From assembly GCF_047948215.1 (NCBI RefSeq), contig NC_134456.1, positions 12,115,730 through 12,179,729 of the forward strand: 64,000 bases of DNA. Direction: 5' to 3'. The translations under genes and the position numbers were made by a program. Shown here piece by piece: positions 23,800 through 35,738 of this stretch. A model generated the notes under the pieces. The model worked only from the letters and a program-made list of their open reading frames with translations. It made no database searches and was not told the DNA's origin. Source of the stretch: Lycorma delicatula. Taxonomy: Eukaryota; Arthropoda; Insecta; Hemiptera; Fulgoridae. Each line of letters begins with the position of its first letter. Position 1 is the first letter of the stretch.

Positions 23800-24250
23800 A
23801 AGCAGCGGTAGAGTTGCTCGCGCAGTCTACATCGTTTACTGAGGGCGCCTTGCTTGCTTTTCGACGCTCGCTCGGCACCGGAAATCGGAGTACCTGTGCG
23901 TGGCCCATAACCACCCCTTTCCAACGATATGCGTAATTTATATTTTCGTCTGACTTTTGCGCGGGCTGAGATTGACATATTGAATTTTTATCCATTTTTA
24001 AATCTTTATTTTAATTTTTTACAAATAAATATTTCCAAAATACATTTATTATTACTTAAATCGATCCATCTTAACAAATTCTAAACACAAACACATAAAT
24101 CATCCCGCTATCACATCTAAGTCGTGAACTACATCGAATGGAAATGTGCGAGAGCGCCAGTTTTGGCCGATCTACACTGTGACCCTCGCCGCCAACCCGC
24201 TTGCCAGTGACGCAAACTCAAAGTTGTATCGGTGAGCTGACCATGTTAGT
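23800..24250. other. Two GC-richer islands in AT-rich DNA
   Basis: 23810-23965 and 24120-24245 are clearly richer in G, C and CpG than their flanks (for example GCTCGCTCGGCACCGG, CCCTCGCCGCCAACCCGC). Overlapping minus-strand frames (23705-23995, 23754-23978) give no recognisable protein. They could be a promoter-type island of an unseen gene or fragments of a younger mobile element; I cannot tell which. Confidence 0.35.
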
Positions 24251-26280
24251 TAAAATGACACCGCATTTACGTCTGTAAGACTGATAGTTAGGGAGTTATT
24301 AAGGCAGGACCGTATAGACGTTTTCGTTACGTTACTAATTTCTGTTCTGGTACTCGTATGTTTTGGTGTAATTTTGATCTAGAAATTGAAAGCAAAAACA
24401 TTATATTAACTGCATCATTTATATGAGTGATCAGCTCATATAAATTTCTCATTCATATAAATTATGAAAGTATAATTTAACAAAGATCAACAGCAATGAA
24501 AAATATTTCAAATTCTATTTCTTATGTTAATTCTTAAAATTCGATTTAGATTTTTTTATATAAATACGTTATTATATATTTTATAAATTATTATTTTAAT
24601 AAATATTTATTAGGTTGGTTTGTAGCCCGTTGTTTGAGGAGACGATGAAACGTATATAATAAATAAATAATACATATTTAATAAATTAGTTTTGTAAATT
24701 GCATCCTAAAAGCAAAATATAATTTATAAAAATAAATTCTCATTCACTCACTGTTTATTATTATTATTTTCTGAGTTGAACCCTTTTATAGAGGTCTCAC
24801 TTCGTTAGATAAAAAATGTATAAATATTTAATTAAAAATACAGTTAAATAATTAAAATATTGAGATGTTTACAATCTCACTAAACTGAATATTACGTTAA
24901 ATTGTAAGTTATAAAATTCATCGTAGTTATTATTTAAGTTAATGATAAACAGATCTCTCGTTAATTTTAATTTTTTTTAAATATGTTTTATATTCAACAT
25001 TTTATAAAATCGGGCGTTCAAATGAAACAGAGATGAATGCAAAAGCTCATTGTACAAAAAAAGAGGAAAAATAAGCACTTAACGGGATGAGAGATTTATA
25101 TTTATAAACATATATTTAAAAGAAATCTAATTTAATATTTTTTAAAAATACGTTGTTAATAAAGAGTTTGTAAAAATAATTTAGAGAAATACAGCAGAAT
25201 AAAAATAGAAAAATAATAAAAACTTACTAGATATTGAAAATGCTGTGCAAATTACAGTCAACAAAAAATAACCTTTTAAACTTCTACAGACATTATAAAC
25301 ATCATGTTTGCTTCAAGCGATACACGTTTGGTTAGTATAACCAAAATGTAGCCCATGTACAAACTGATGTATGATTATAAAGTGGATCGCATTGCATGGA
25401 TATAATCTGATTACTGAAGACAGCTAAAGTAAGCAAATTAAAGGAGAGAAAGACCTATTGAGTTAAAAAAGAATTACATCCCAAAACTGAGTGTGATTAA
25501 ACAGTAGAAAAAGAATTACCTGTAATTATTTACAAAAATACTACTAGAAAGTACTACGGAAATAGCAGTTTTAATTTTGCAGAAAGTATGTAATTTTTGC
25601 CTCTGGACTCACCATCTTGAATACAATTCGAGTTTATTATTTGAAAAGCTTTCGAGTCATCATGATTTCAATGTAAAATTTGACTTAAAAATTATAATGA
25701 AACTTGTAAAACTCTAGAAGTCGCGCTTGAAATGATACATGGCAAAATGTGGTACAACAACCTTTCTTATTGGATTTCATCTTCAGATTCTTTATATTAT
25801 TACTTTTAATAGTGACAGTAATAAAACAAATATCGTTAGTACCATTCAGTCATTTTATTTAATAACTATGCAAGAATTACAAAATTACAAGAATTACTCC
25901 TTTATTGTCAGCTGATATTAATTTTGCGCCCTACAAATAAAAATTAATAGAATTTAACGCATGTAAATATTTCTTTTTTCATCATATTATGTGATAAACT
26001 AACTTTTGAAGCTCAATTTTCTATTGCGAAAATTTCTCCTCTTGCTTGCCAGCATGCTATCTTATACGATATTTGTATAGAACGTATACAAATATCGTAT
26101 ATATCATATTCGGTGGTATATATCAGAAAATTCATCAATTATACCTTCTCAGAACCCTAACAGTTTCAGGTTTGGCTTTATATACTACCTCGGATTTCAA
26201 AAAAAGAACTAATTCAGTATATATGTGTAAAAACTGACAACTATTGCTCCTGCACAACCTACCCAACGATTTATTTATTT
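24251..26280. other. AT-rich stretch with a perfect hairpin
   Basis: Nothing coding recognised. A perfect 15-bp inverted repeat, ATACGATATTTGTAT / ATACAAATATCGTAT with a 7-base loop, lies at 26064-26100. Confidence 0.5.
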
Positions 26281-26284
26281 ATTT

Positions 26285-26480
26285 ATTTTTTGCTTTATTG
26301 ATATCGCAAAATAAGCTTGAAGCTTGTGCTTGGGGTATGGAATTGAAATTTTGTAGCGTATGAAAAATGCCATGCCTGATCGGATTTGAACCCGGGACTT
26401 CCGGATGAAAGACCGAGACATGCTACCACTCTGCCACGGAGATCGGCGCAAATATTTGGCTGTGGTGCCACTCCGCCACG
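26285..26480 (-). mobile_element. SINE-2 copy, head to tail, plus second partial head
   Basis: On the minus strand the head GCCGATCTCCGTGGCAGAGT starts at 26447. The A box is TGGCAGAGTGGT and the B box GGTTCAAATCC is perfect. The body continues CAGGCATGGCATTTTTCATA, CAAAATTTCAATTCC, AAGCTTCAAGCTTATTTTGC and ends in AAATAAATAAATAAAT repeats. A second decayed A-box piece, CGTGGCGGAGTGGCACCA on the minus strand, lies at about 26466-26483, as if two heads were once in tandem. This is the reference SINE-2 copy here. Confidence 0.8.
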
Positions 26481-26797
26481 AACGTTTAGAAATGAAACAT
26501 TTAAAATTAGTCGTACATGTATATCATAGTGTGATGAAGCTTCATTATTCTGAATTTATAATTATAATTTAAGAGAGAGAGAAAAAAATTAAAAATATTT
26601 ATCATTTTATTTAAATATAATATTTTTTGTTTAATTTTAATTGTTTTTTATTTAATATTTAATTATATGATTCTAACTAAAGCGCGCGCTTAAACCGTAT
26701 TTCATTCGTGCAGGTGCAGCGGTAATAGCGGCCACTTACGAGTATTATTACTCATTTATTTAATTCTACCTCTCACCTTTGACGTTATAATATAAGA

Positions 26798-26905
26798 GCG
26801 GTCGACCTGAGATTGTACAAGACTACACCTCATTTACATTCATATACACCATCGTCATTCAGTAATACCTTACGGTGGTTCCGGAAGCTAAACAAAAAGG
26901 AAACG
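26798..26905 (+). repeat. SINE-1 3' half, starting at GGTCGACC
   Basis: The match begins at CGGTCGACCTGAGATTGTAC and runs to GGTTCCGGAAGCTAAAC plus an A-rich tail. Everything upstream of the central inverted repeat is missing, so the 5' break falls on the same site where other elements insert into SINE-1. Confidence 0.8.
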
Positions 26906-26989
26906 ACTACAGTAGATGTACGTCAATGTTACACTAGCGCTCCTTGTGGTGACTGGGGGTACTAATTTTACATACTATACCCATTTAAC

Positions 26990-27279
26990 CACTAGTTTAC
27001 TTACAGCATTTTTCGGGGTGGGGTGCGATTTTGCAAATTTTTTTTTGGAGATATTTATAATTGTTAACAAATATACCTAAGAACAATGAGACCTTAATTA
27101 ACCCAAATTTCGAGATACTGAGAGTGGCCTTGCTGTGCAGCCTCACTCCCTTGGCCTTTAAATTTGAAAATGTAATGGTATCAGTGCCCCATATATCGAA
27201 GTAATCTGACCAAATTTGGTCAAAATTGGTGAAGTAGTTCTGAAGATATAAGGGATTTAGGGTGCGACACCCAACACCG

Positions 27280-27374
<95 letters not shown>

Positions 27375-27470
27375 ACGTATATACGAATATCCGGAAAATT
27401 TCCATCCGGTTTTTTGGGTTCCTTAGGTGTCAAACCGTAAAGATTCAGTAAAAACCGCACTGAATTACCA
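26990..27470. repeat. Microsatellite-bearing dispersed repeat around (CA)n
   Basis: A (CA)n tract of about 43 units (27283-27369) sits between non-repetitive flanks that look like a mobile repeat: on the left CCAAATTTGGTCAAAATTGG and GTGCGACACCCAACACCG, on the right CCGGAAAATTTCCATCCGG (a small hairpin) and GTTCCTTAGGTGTCAAACCG. The CV- and CA-repeat reading frames here are spurious. Confidence 0.6.
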
Positions 27471-28639
27471 TACTTCCCTTTCTATATTTATGGTTTTGCT
27501 GAGCGCTAGGTGGAAAAGTAAAAATAATCCAGTTACCAATGAAAAGTCATTATTAATACAAGGATTTTTTTTTTTTCAAGATCCGATCGGTCGCGAAATA
27601 AAAACCCACGCAAAAAACGGAAGAACCTTTGCGCTTATGTGTTGCGCAGCGTCTCTAGTATGGCCATCATCAATCACACCGCGTCCTACCAATTATTAAT
27701 TCATTTTAACAAAGTTATTGTCTCAAACTTCAACATGCTTTGGCGGTTTTATGGAATATCTCTTTCAGTTATTAAACAAATAGTTTTTCTGACATTTTAG
27801 TGGGTCTTTCACTTTTTTTACAACATTTATATTTGTATATTTTATGCACTTTACTAAATCGTACATCAGTGCTTTGAATCAACTTGAAAGCTTATACCAT
27901 AATTGCGTAATGATTATTACAAAATTTAAATTTTGGCGGCTAATTTGAGGTGAACTCCACGACTGAGCACGGTCATTGTTGTATTTTTGTAATTACCTAA
28001 CGACGCTTAATCCGAATCTAAAATCAAAATTCAAGACAAAAAGTGTTCACACACATACATATATATTGAATTTAATACGAACTGTTCATTGGTTGAAAAT
28101 TATATCAAAGTTTTATATAATTTTGTAATCAACTATTCTTGCCCAGTCATTCTGTTTTTGAGGATGCTGCGTATATCCTTTACAATTTCTTTAGACTAGA
28201 ATCATCTACTGAAAGTTCTTGCACGATTTAAAACTTTACATCCAATTTTCTTTCCATGATCGACTATCATCTAGGCAGTCACAACTATTAACTACTGTTT
28301 CAAGTAATTACATCGTCGAATAAATAAACCATCCTCTCAAATTTTCAAGCTCTGATATTCTTCTCTTGTCGGCACTTCTTTTACAGTCAACTTCCCCTGA
28401 ATTATAAACTGAAATAAGAATTATTTTTCCTCTCACTCAAAAATACTTAATAAATAATGCAATTTTAAATTCTCATTTTATTGATAACTTCTAAACTCCT
28501 ATAAATATTTATAAACCTTCATTATTGATACTCTTTCTTGCAAAGCTATTTTAATCACTGGATTTAATCCATATTTGATAATGTGAAGCTTATATTAATA
28601 TATATTTTTTTTATTTTTAAACAATTTATATGTTGAAAT
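27471..28639. other. Unannotated stretch
   Basis: A GC-richer block at 27580-27690 (GATCCGATCGGTCGCG, TTGCGCAGCGTCTCTAGTAT) has the look of a repeat fragment but no recognisable protein. The remainder is AT-rich with nothing identified. Confidence 0.4.
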
Positions 28640-28650
28640 AGTACAAATTA

Positions 28651-29631
28651 GTAATAATTTGTAAACAGTAATAATACAAATATTACAAACAGTAATAATT
28701 GAAGAACATAAGAAAGAAGCCGTAATAAGAAAGGGAGTCCGACAAGGATGTTCCCTATCTCCGTTACTTTTTAATGTTTACATGGAACTAGCAATTAATG
28801 ATGTTAAAGAACAATTTAGATTCGGAGTAACAGTACAAGATGAAAAGATAAAGATGCTGATGATATAGTAATTCTAGCCGAGAGTAAAAAGGATTTAGAA
28901 GAAACAATGAACGGCATAGATGAAGTCCTACGCAAGAACTATCACATGAAAATAAACAAGAACAAAACAAAAGTAATGAAATGTAGTAGAAATAACAAAG
29001 ATGGACCGCTGAATGTGAAAATAGGAGGAGAAAAGATTATGGAGGTACAAGAATTTTGTTATTTGGGAAGTAGAATTACTAAAGATGGACGAAGCAGGAG
29101 CGATATAAAAAATGCCGAATAGCACAAGCGAAACGAGCCTTCAGTAAGAAATATAATTTGTTTACATCAAAAATTAATTTAAATGTCAGGAAAAGATTTT
29201 TGAAAGTATATGTTTGGAGTGTCGCTTTATATGGAAGTGAAACTTGGACGATCGGAGTATCTGAGAAGAAAAGATTAGAAGCTTTTGAAATGCGGTGCTA
29301 TAGGAGAATGTTAAAAATCAGATCGGTGGATAAAGTGACAAATGAAGAGGTATTGCGACAAATAGATGAAGAAAGAAGCGTTTGGAAAAATATAGTTAAA
29401 AGAAGAGACAGACTTATAGGCCACATACTAAGGCATCCTGGAATAGTCGCTTTAATATTGGAAGGACAGGTAGAAGGAAAAAATTGTGTAGGCAGGCCGC
29501 GCTTGGAATATGTAAAACAAATTGTTAGGGATGTATGATGTAGAGGGTATACTGAAATGAAACGACTAGCACAAGATAGGGAATCTTGGAGAGCTGCATC
29601 AAACCAGTCAAATGACTGAAGACGAAAAAAA
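28651..29631 (+). mobile_element. 5'-truncated LINE (family L-A), ~980 bp
   Basis: Encodes, in broken frames, the second half of the reverse transcriptase and the C-terminal tail: KGVRQGCSLSPLLFNVYMEL, a damaged catalytic region (only DDIVILAES remains; the bases coding the Tyr-Ala before the Asp pair are deleted), then MKINKNKTKVMKCSR, FCYLGSRITKDGRSRSDI, SVALYGSETWTIG and the tail LRQIDEERS / GHILRHPGI. It ends GACTGAAGACG plus A-run. An 11-bp duplication, AGTACAAATTA, flanks it at 28640-28650 and 29632-29642. The element is an APE-type LINE; I do not assign the clade. Confidence 0.9.
28907..29538 (+). pseudogene. LINE reverse transcriptase C-terminal half
   Basis: Two consecutive open segments (28907-29122 and 29158-29538) joined by a frameshift near 29120, where a base loss changes the expected IAQAKRAF reading. 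An in-frame stop after VKQIVRDV cuts off the last 30 or so residues (CRGYTEMKRLAQDRESWRA is still legible). Together with the catalytic deletion upstream this copy cannot make an active enzyme. Confidence 0.85.
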
Positions 29632-29639
29632 AGTACAAA

Positions 29640-30505
29640 TTAATTCAGCGTTCTAGGACAGCTACCTCATGTTCAAAGAAAACTTTCTTAACTTTTTATA
29701 AGATGTCTACGGTACAGGTAATGAATCTTTCCTAATTAGAACAAAAATTCTTATTTTTCTAATACAAAATCTGTTTGCTTCAGTGTTAATCATCGGAATA
29801 ATTAACAAAAAAATTGAAGCAAACATTGGTTATTCCTAATTATCGGTTTGATCAAACCATCTGGTACACATTCTATTTGTTATTTATATAATCATTGGGA
29901 AATTTACCTTTAAATAACAGTAGACATTTCTTCCAAAGTCCATACTCGATTACCATACTAGATATACATCATTAAATACTGTCAATTATGATTAAAGAAG
30001 ATTTTCAATTATAATATAAATAATTAAATTAAAAATTAAACAAGATATGATTGCATTAATAAACAAAGATTTGAAATTATTATCATTACTTTTTCAAAAT
30101 ATAATTTACAAATTTATATACTATGTCGACGGTCACGTCACATTTGAATTAAGCTGAGTGTAAAATGAAATCTATTTTAACGTTGTTAAAATGCAACAGC
30201 TGAATTAATATTTATTAAATGATTTACTATTTTAATTTTTAGTACCGTTTCTAACCAGTAATATTTCTTGCCCACAGCAAAATGTTATTTATTTTTAAAA
30301 TAATGTTACAAAGTACACTTTTTTAATTAATTGAATAAAATTATAATTATTTTGCTAATAAAAGCTGTTTTTTCATAGTAAATGTTAGGAATTCGTTAAA
30401 TAATACAATTTGAAATACCTAAAAACATAACGATTTCTACATGTTCAATTCATTTCATTTCCTATGATATTTTAACAATATCTGTTACTGCTATTTCAGT
30501 AAATT
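29640..30505. other. AT-rich unannotated stretch
   Basis: No gene, exon or repeat family recognised. Confidence 0.5.
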
Positions 30506-30509
30506 TTCT

Positions 30510-30655
30510 TTTTTTTTGCCTGATATCACTATATATGCTTGAAGCTTGTGCATGGGATATTGAAATGGAATTTTATAGCGTATGAAAAATACCGTACATG
30601 ACCGGGATTCAAACCCGGGATCTCGAGAGACGCTACCACTCCGTAACAGAGCGTT
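30510..30655 (-). mobile_element. SINE-2 copy
   Basis: Minus-strand copy: head decayed, B-box region GATCCCGGGTTTGAATCCCG, body TACGGTATTTTTCATACGC and CAAGCTTCAAGCATATATAG, with the T-run at 30510-30518 as the complement of the A-tail. Same layout as 26285-26447. Confidence 0.75.
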
Positions 30656-30659
30656 TAAA

Positions 30660-31329
30660 TTAAATTTAAAGATTTAATTTGGATATGGACATTACAAATA
30701 GGAATTACAAATAGTAATTTTTTCTATATTCATCTGCATCTCTTTCTATCGTCTAGTCGCATTCAACTGTAGCGCATTTCTACGCACGATTACAGACTTT
30801 TCGTTTCCAACGCCTTCACTATTTCGTATTCAAAAACTCACTGATTTTATGAGTACAACCTACTACATACATTCGATTAACGAATAGACCCTACACAGAA
30901 GCATGAAGTTTAAACTCACTTACCATTGTTACTAACTGCATAAGCGCGTACGAAAAATACACCAATACAAAATCAACTTAACGTCAAAGTGAGATTATGT
31001 TGTCGGTTTTCGAATTTAGCGTTAACTGAAGAAGAATGACTCAACCAATCTTCAATTAATGTTGGCATGCACAATTTCAGAATACTACTTGAGATATCTA
31101 AATTTCAATGAAATTTATCTAGTAGATTTAGAGATTTTTAAGCCACAAAGTTATCAATTTTTTTTGGAACGATTGAGCATAATTCAAGAACGACTCAATA
31201 GATTTTCATAAAATTTTAATATGCAAAGATTTGGATGCATTATTACAGCAAATCTTAATTCAAATAAATTGAACAAGTAGTTTTGAAGATTTTAGTCACA
31301 ATTTTATAAGGCTATCTATCTATCATATA
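30660..31329. other. Unannotated stretch before Helitron
   Basis: AT-rich sequence with a block at 31060-31290 containing repeated TTTTAAGCCACAAAGTTATC- and ATTTTCATAAAATTTTAATA-like phrases, probably an old repeat. No gene. Confidence 0.4.
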
Positions 31330-33550
31330 TCTTTATATATATATATTTCTTGTGTGCGTGTGTATGTCACTGAACTCCTCCTAAACGGCTGGACCGATTT
31401 TGATGAAATTGTTTGTGTGTGTTCAAGGGGATTCGAGAAAGATTTAGATTCACAATTTGGTCCACTGGAAAATGTTTTTTTAATTAATTTTCTATTTATA
31501 AGTAGTTGTTGATTTTGGAATGTTTTACATTGGATCCGGCAGACTGCGCTACCATCGCAGTATCGAATATTCAATAATATTCTATTTTAATTTTAGTCTG
31601 TTCCGACAGTTGGTGCTGCGATCAAATTGAGAAAAATATTTCGTAATTTTGTGTTATTATTGTGTTACAAAAAATCGCGAGAAAACAGTTTTTTTATAAA
31701 TAAGAGGCTAATAAATCAGATGGAAATGTAAACAAAGGAAAACCAATCAGATCAATGCACGATGGCCGGTGTCAAACACAACGACCTATCACAAAGAGCC
31801 CGTATGGCCGTTGCCAATGTAAACAAAATCACAACTGATTAAGTAACAAGTAGGCAGCACTGCGATCGCGTTTAGAATTGTGCGCGTATTGAGTAATATT
31901 ATATTATATTATTATTTATTGAAATAACGTTTTAAAGTGTAATTAAAAAATATACATTGTGCAAATTTGTAAGGTACAGTATTGAAGTGAAAAAGTTTTT
32001 TTATGTGTTGTTGATCTTGGGATGGTTAAGGTTCAAAATTGGGTCCGGTAGGCAGCGTGTGCGTCTGGTAGGCAGAGCTGCGATCACGTTTTAAAAGATT
32101 TTTTTTTAATTTTTGGTTTATCAGTCAAACCCGGTAGTTGGTGCTGCGATCGGATTCTAGTAATTTTTTTTATTTTGTTGCTTTTTCGCATATCAGTTAC
32201 TTACGTCGTAGCTTAGTGTTGTTCTTACATTAAAATTCGTATTTAGAGAATAGTTTGAATTAAATCCGATAGGTAGTGCTGTTCTGACAATTGGATTTAT
32301 TTACATTCTGAATTTTATAAAGGTGAAATTTTATAAGGTTACGTAATGTTTTAATTTTCTTAATGTTCAGTATTAATTGTTATGATTTTGCAGCCACAAC
32401 ACTTTTCGTTAAAAAATTATTTTCCACCGAATACTGTGATTAGAGAGTGGTGTGAATTAAATCCGATAGGTAGTGCTGTTGTTTTGCCATTTGGATTTAT
32501 TTACAATCTGACTTTAAAGTGAAAGGTTAAATTTTGTTAAATTGCTAATGTTCAAGTTTTATGAAACTTTCAATTGTTGTAATTTAATCTGTATGTATAC
32601 TCAGATCTAGCAATAGCGAAGCATTGCCGAGTCTGGTAGAATTACACGCTTAGTGAGAATATTATATTATTATTTATTGAAATAACGTTTTAAAGTTTAA
32701 TTAAAAAATGTACATTGTGCAAATTTGTAAGGTGCAGTATTAAAGTGAGTATTTTACATGATTTTTCATGAATTTTTCATGTATACACGTGCATTCAATA
32801 ACAATGAACTTAACCTACAAATTTAAATTGTCAGTTCTTATTCGATTCTAAGCAACTTATGAAGTATTTATGAAAATTTAAGTTTGTAAAATAAATTATA
32901 ACATTTATAAAATTAAAATATATGTTACTTATAATATAGTTTAAAGTATATTTAAAAAATTGAATTTATAATGTTTTTAATTTTATAAAAAGTTTTCCAA
33001 AATTATTTTTATTTACAATTATCTAAATTTGGTAAAATTGATGTTAAAATAAAGAATGAGAAAAATGATAAAAATTTCTACTAAAATTTTAACTACGTTA
33101 CTTTTTTTACAGTGCTTTAATTTTGTTATTAATTGATTAATTATTAACCTGTTACATGGTTATGAAACATCAGAATTATTAAATTAAAAAAAAAATATGT
33201 AGGAGGTACTTTTTTACAATGATGTTAAGTGAAAATTAGTAGTAATGTGGATGAAAATTTATTAATTACACTAATTATTAATTTTACGACGTTTCGATTT
33301 TTTAATTCAATTTTCATCGGACATCTCAATATTTAGTGAAAATAAATATTAACCATACTACACATAATTAATCAATAAACCCATTACAATAATACAACAA
33401 TTACAAACTCATAATATCATATTAATAGTCTTTTTAATGAAATTTAGAACACATTCTTGCTATTTTTAACTCAATTAAGTTACATATTTATGTGTGTGCA
33501 TTTATTACAGAATAATGCCGCATCAGGACAACGTCTGTCGGGTCCACTAG
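31330..33550 (+). mobile_element. Putative non-autonomous Helitron, ~2.2 kb, composite
   Basis: The 5' end A|TCTTTATATATATATATTTC followed by GTCACTGAACTCCTCCTAAA and CGGCTGGACCGATTTTGATG resembles common insect Helitron 5' ends. The 3' end GACAACGTCTGTCGGGTCC-ACTAG|T has a short hairpin (GACA/TGTC) and CTAG before T. Inside, a ~75-bp block (TTATTGAAATAACGTTTTAA to GTACAGTATTGAAGTGA) occurs twice (31915-31990, 32673-32748) and GAATTAAATCCGATAGGTAG occurs twice (about 32259 and 32453). A second, different Helitron-like 3' end lies at 32605-32639. No Rep/helicase coding region. Confidence 0.6.
32540..32640 (+). mobile_element. Nested Helitron-like 3' end
   Basis: Hairpin GCAAT-AGCGAAGC-ATTGC (32610-32627) followed by CGAGTCTGGTAG. 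An almost identical terminus, with about 100 bp of matching upstream sequence, sits at 37233-37262. It marks either an element nested in, or an older terminus bypassed by, the larger unit. Confidence 0.55.
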
Positions 33551-33559
33551 TATATATAT

Positions 33560-35720
33560 ATTACTTAGAAATTACTAAATTTTAAAATTAGCAGGACATA
33601 AATAAATTCGCTAATTACAAAATGGGGACATTTATTTTTCCAATTCGTTATATCTCAATAAATATTAGTTTTATCAAAATGTATGTTTTGCTAAAATATT
33701 GAGCCTTTATTTTGAACAAAATTAATTTTTATTTTTTTTAAATCGGTTTAGAAATAGTCGAATTATGGGAGAAAATTGATGTAATTCTGTATCAAAATTA
33801 TTAGGTCTGTAAATTTGACAGGAATTTACAATACTAGAATTAACAATAAGTAAAAAAAATTAATATTTAATTTAATTGAACATAAAGTGGAGGACATAAA
33901 AACACATAACTGTATATGTACAGAAAAGGAAGATACAAATTTTATGTTATTTTCGTACTGCTCATATTTCAAAACGTAAAGAAAATTCAATTCCACCTCC
34001 TAATCCTACTGTGCGGCCGAAAGTAATACCGTACTTTTCTTCAGAAAGACTGTAAAAAAAACCATAGAGAGATTTTGTTTCATTAAAACATGTTTCCCAT
34101 ATCTAGTTGTTTTTTAAAAAGCTACGGCTACGTGAAGACATAATAAAGAAATATAAAATTTCTTGCAATTAATCAATGAACAAGAGAAGTGTTATCATTA
34201 ACATGAGATAAACAACTAACTACAGCGAAACAAAAGATGGCAATTTTATAACAAAGTATAAGTATTTTAATAATTTTGTATAGAACTGATGTGCAATTTT
34301 AATTTTACTACGGAAAATTGCAAACAAATTATTCCATTGAATCGAACGTTGAATTCAAACTAATCCGTGATTACGTAATCCCCTTCTCTAACATTCTAAA
34401 AAGGATCGGGTTATTCTTTCAGTCCTCAATAAGATGGAATTGCATTGGGACCTAGATCACCAAAGCACGGAAAGAAGATAATGAAAGAAATGATGCATTG
34501 TAGAGAAATATATATATAGGGCGTTTTTTTTTTTTTGTGAGATTATTTATAGTATTAATTGAAATGCGGAAAGAGCTTAAACATTCTGGAAAGGGATTTC
34601 AACAAAGAGAACACAAATATTAACGAAGTACGCTGGACGTTGTTTGGATTCTTCTTGTAATTCAAGTTTGTTATCGTTAGGTTCTAAAACCTACAAGCTA
34701 CATCATGTACGAATGTGACTTACTTGTGAGGTTATATCTTTAAAAGAGATTATCGAAGGATATTTCTAAAATTTCCCACATTCATAAGAGAAACAGTTTT
34801 TCTAAAATATTTGAAATTTTTTCGCTCCGTTTGACAGTGCAAAATATGTTAGCCCCAAACTCATTTATAATAACATAAATAAACATTTGTTTATTTTGTG
34901 TACGTTCATCTGCCCATTTTCAAAAATCCTTATTTTTTATGATGTTGGGCTGAAATAATGTAAAGTTCAGATCCTTATTTGAACTCAAACTCAGAAACAA
35001 TTAAGTGAGAAGATAGTATTCTGACCACTACTGCACCTTATACATATGTATAATTTAATACATATTTTACAGACATATAAAACCTGAATCTTGGCTACAT
35101 ATTAGCGCCCGTATGAGTAGTACAAGCATACGTAAAATACACACCTGCGACTATAATTTTGTATTCAGCTGTTAAAGTCGTTATGAGAAAATCTTCTTTA
35201 TATAGACATCATCTCCCTTATAAAAACAAAAGCTTCCTTCTCGTTAAAAGCATCCTTACTACGCTATATAAATGGAACAAAAAAAGTCAACATCGTGTAA
35301 AAGCTTTTAAATTATTCTTTAACTTTTAAAGCGATCGTGTTGAAGCATAAAGTGGTGATTAATAAAAAATCACTAGATCCAATGAAATTTAATAGCAATT
35401 TTATAAATAATTTAGAATTCAAAATTCTTAACGAGTTTTATAATTTAAATACTTTTAAATTGTTAGTGAAACGTAAATTTAAAATATCTACCGATTTAAA
35501 ATGTAATTTTCCTGAAATAGTAAAAAAAGTTATCATTGTATTTCAAAAAACAATACTTTTTGTTTAATTAATAATATTTTAATTGTTTTTAATATTTTAA
35601 TAATATTTAATGTGTTTCATAATGTTAAAATTTATAATTATTTTAAAATTTTAGTACGAAGATTTTTTTTAATGTGTACGTTGGAATTGTGTCAATCTGT
35701 TCAACAAGTGAATAATAAAT
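33560..35720. other. AT-rich unannotated stretch
   Basis: No gene or repeat recognised. The frame at 35337-35567 is an AT-biased open stretch without recognisable motifs. A run of 13 C residues occurs at 35724-35736. Confidence 0.45.
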
Positions 35721-35738
35721 AGCCCCCCCCCCCCCACA

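Noticed and set aside
23705..23995. Minus-strand 96-codon frame over a GC-rich island
   Set aside because: A second overlapping frame is also open; the peptide has no recognisable family and no clear exon boundaries.
27000..27460. CV-repeat frames on the minus strand
   Set aside because: Produced by the CA tract; flanking residues have no recognisable family.
35337..35567. 76-codon frame, Lys/Asn/Phe rich
   Set aside because: Composition follows the AT background; no motif or splice context.
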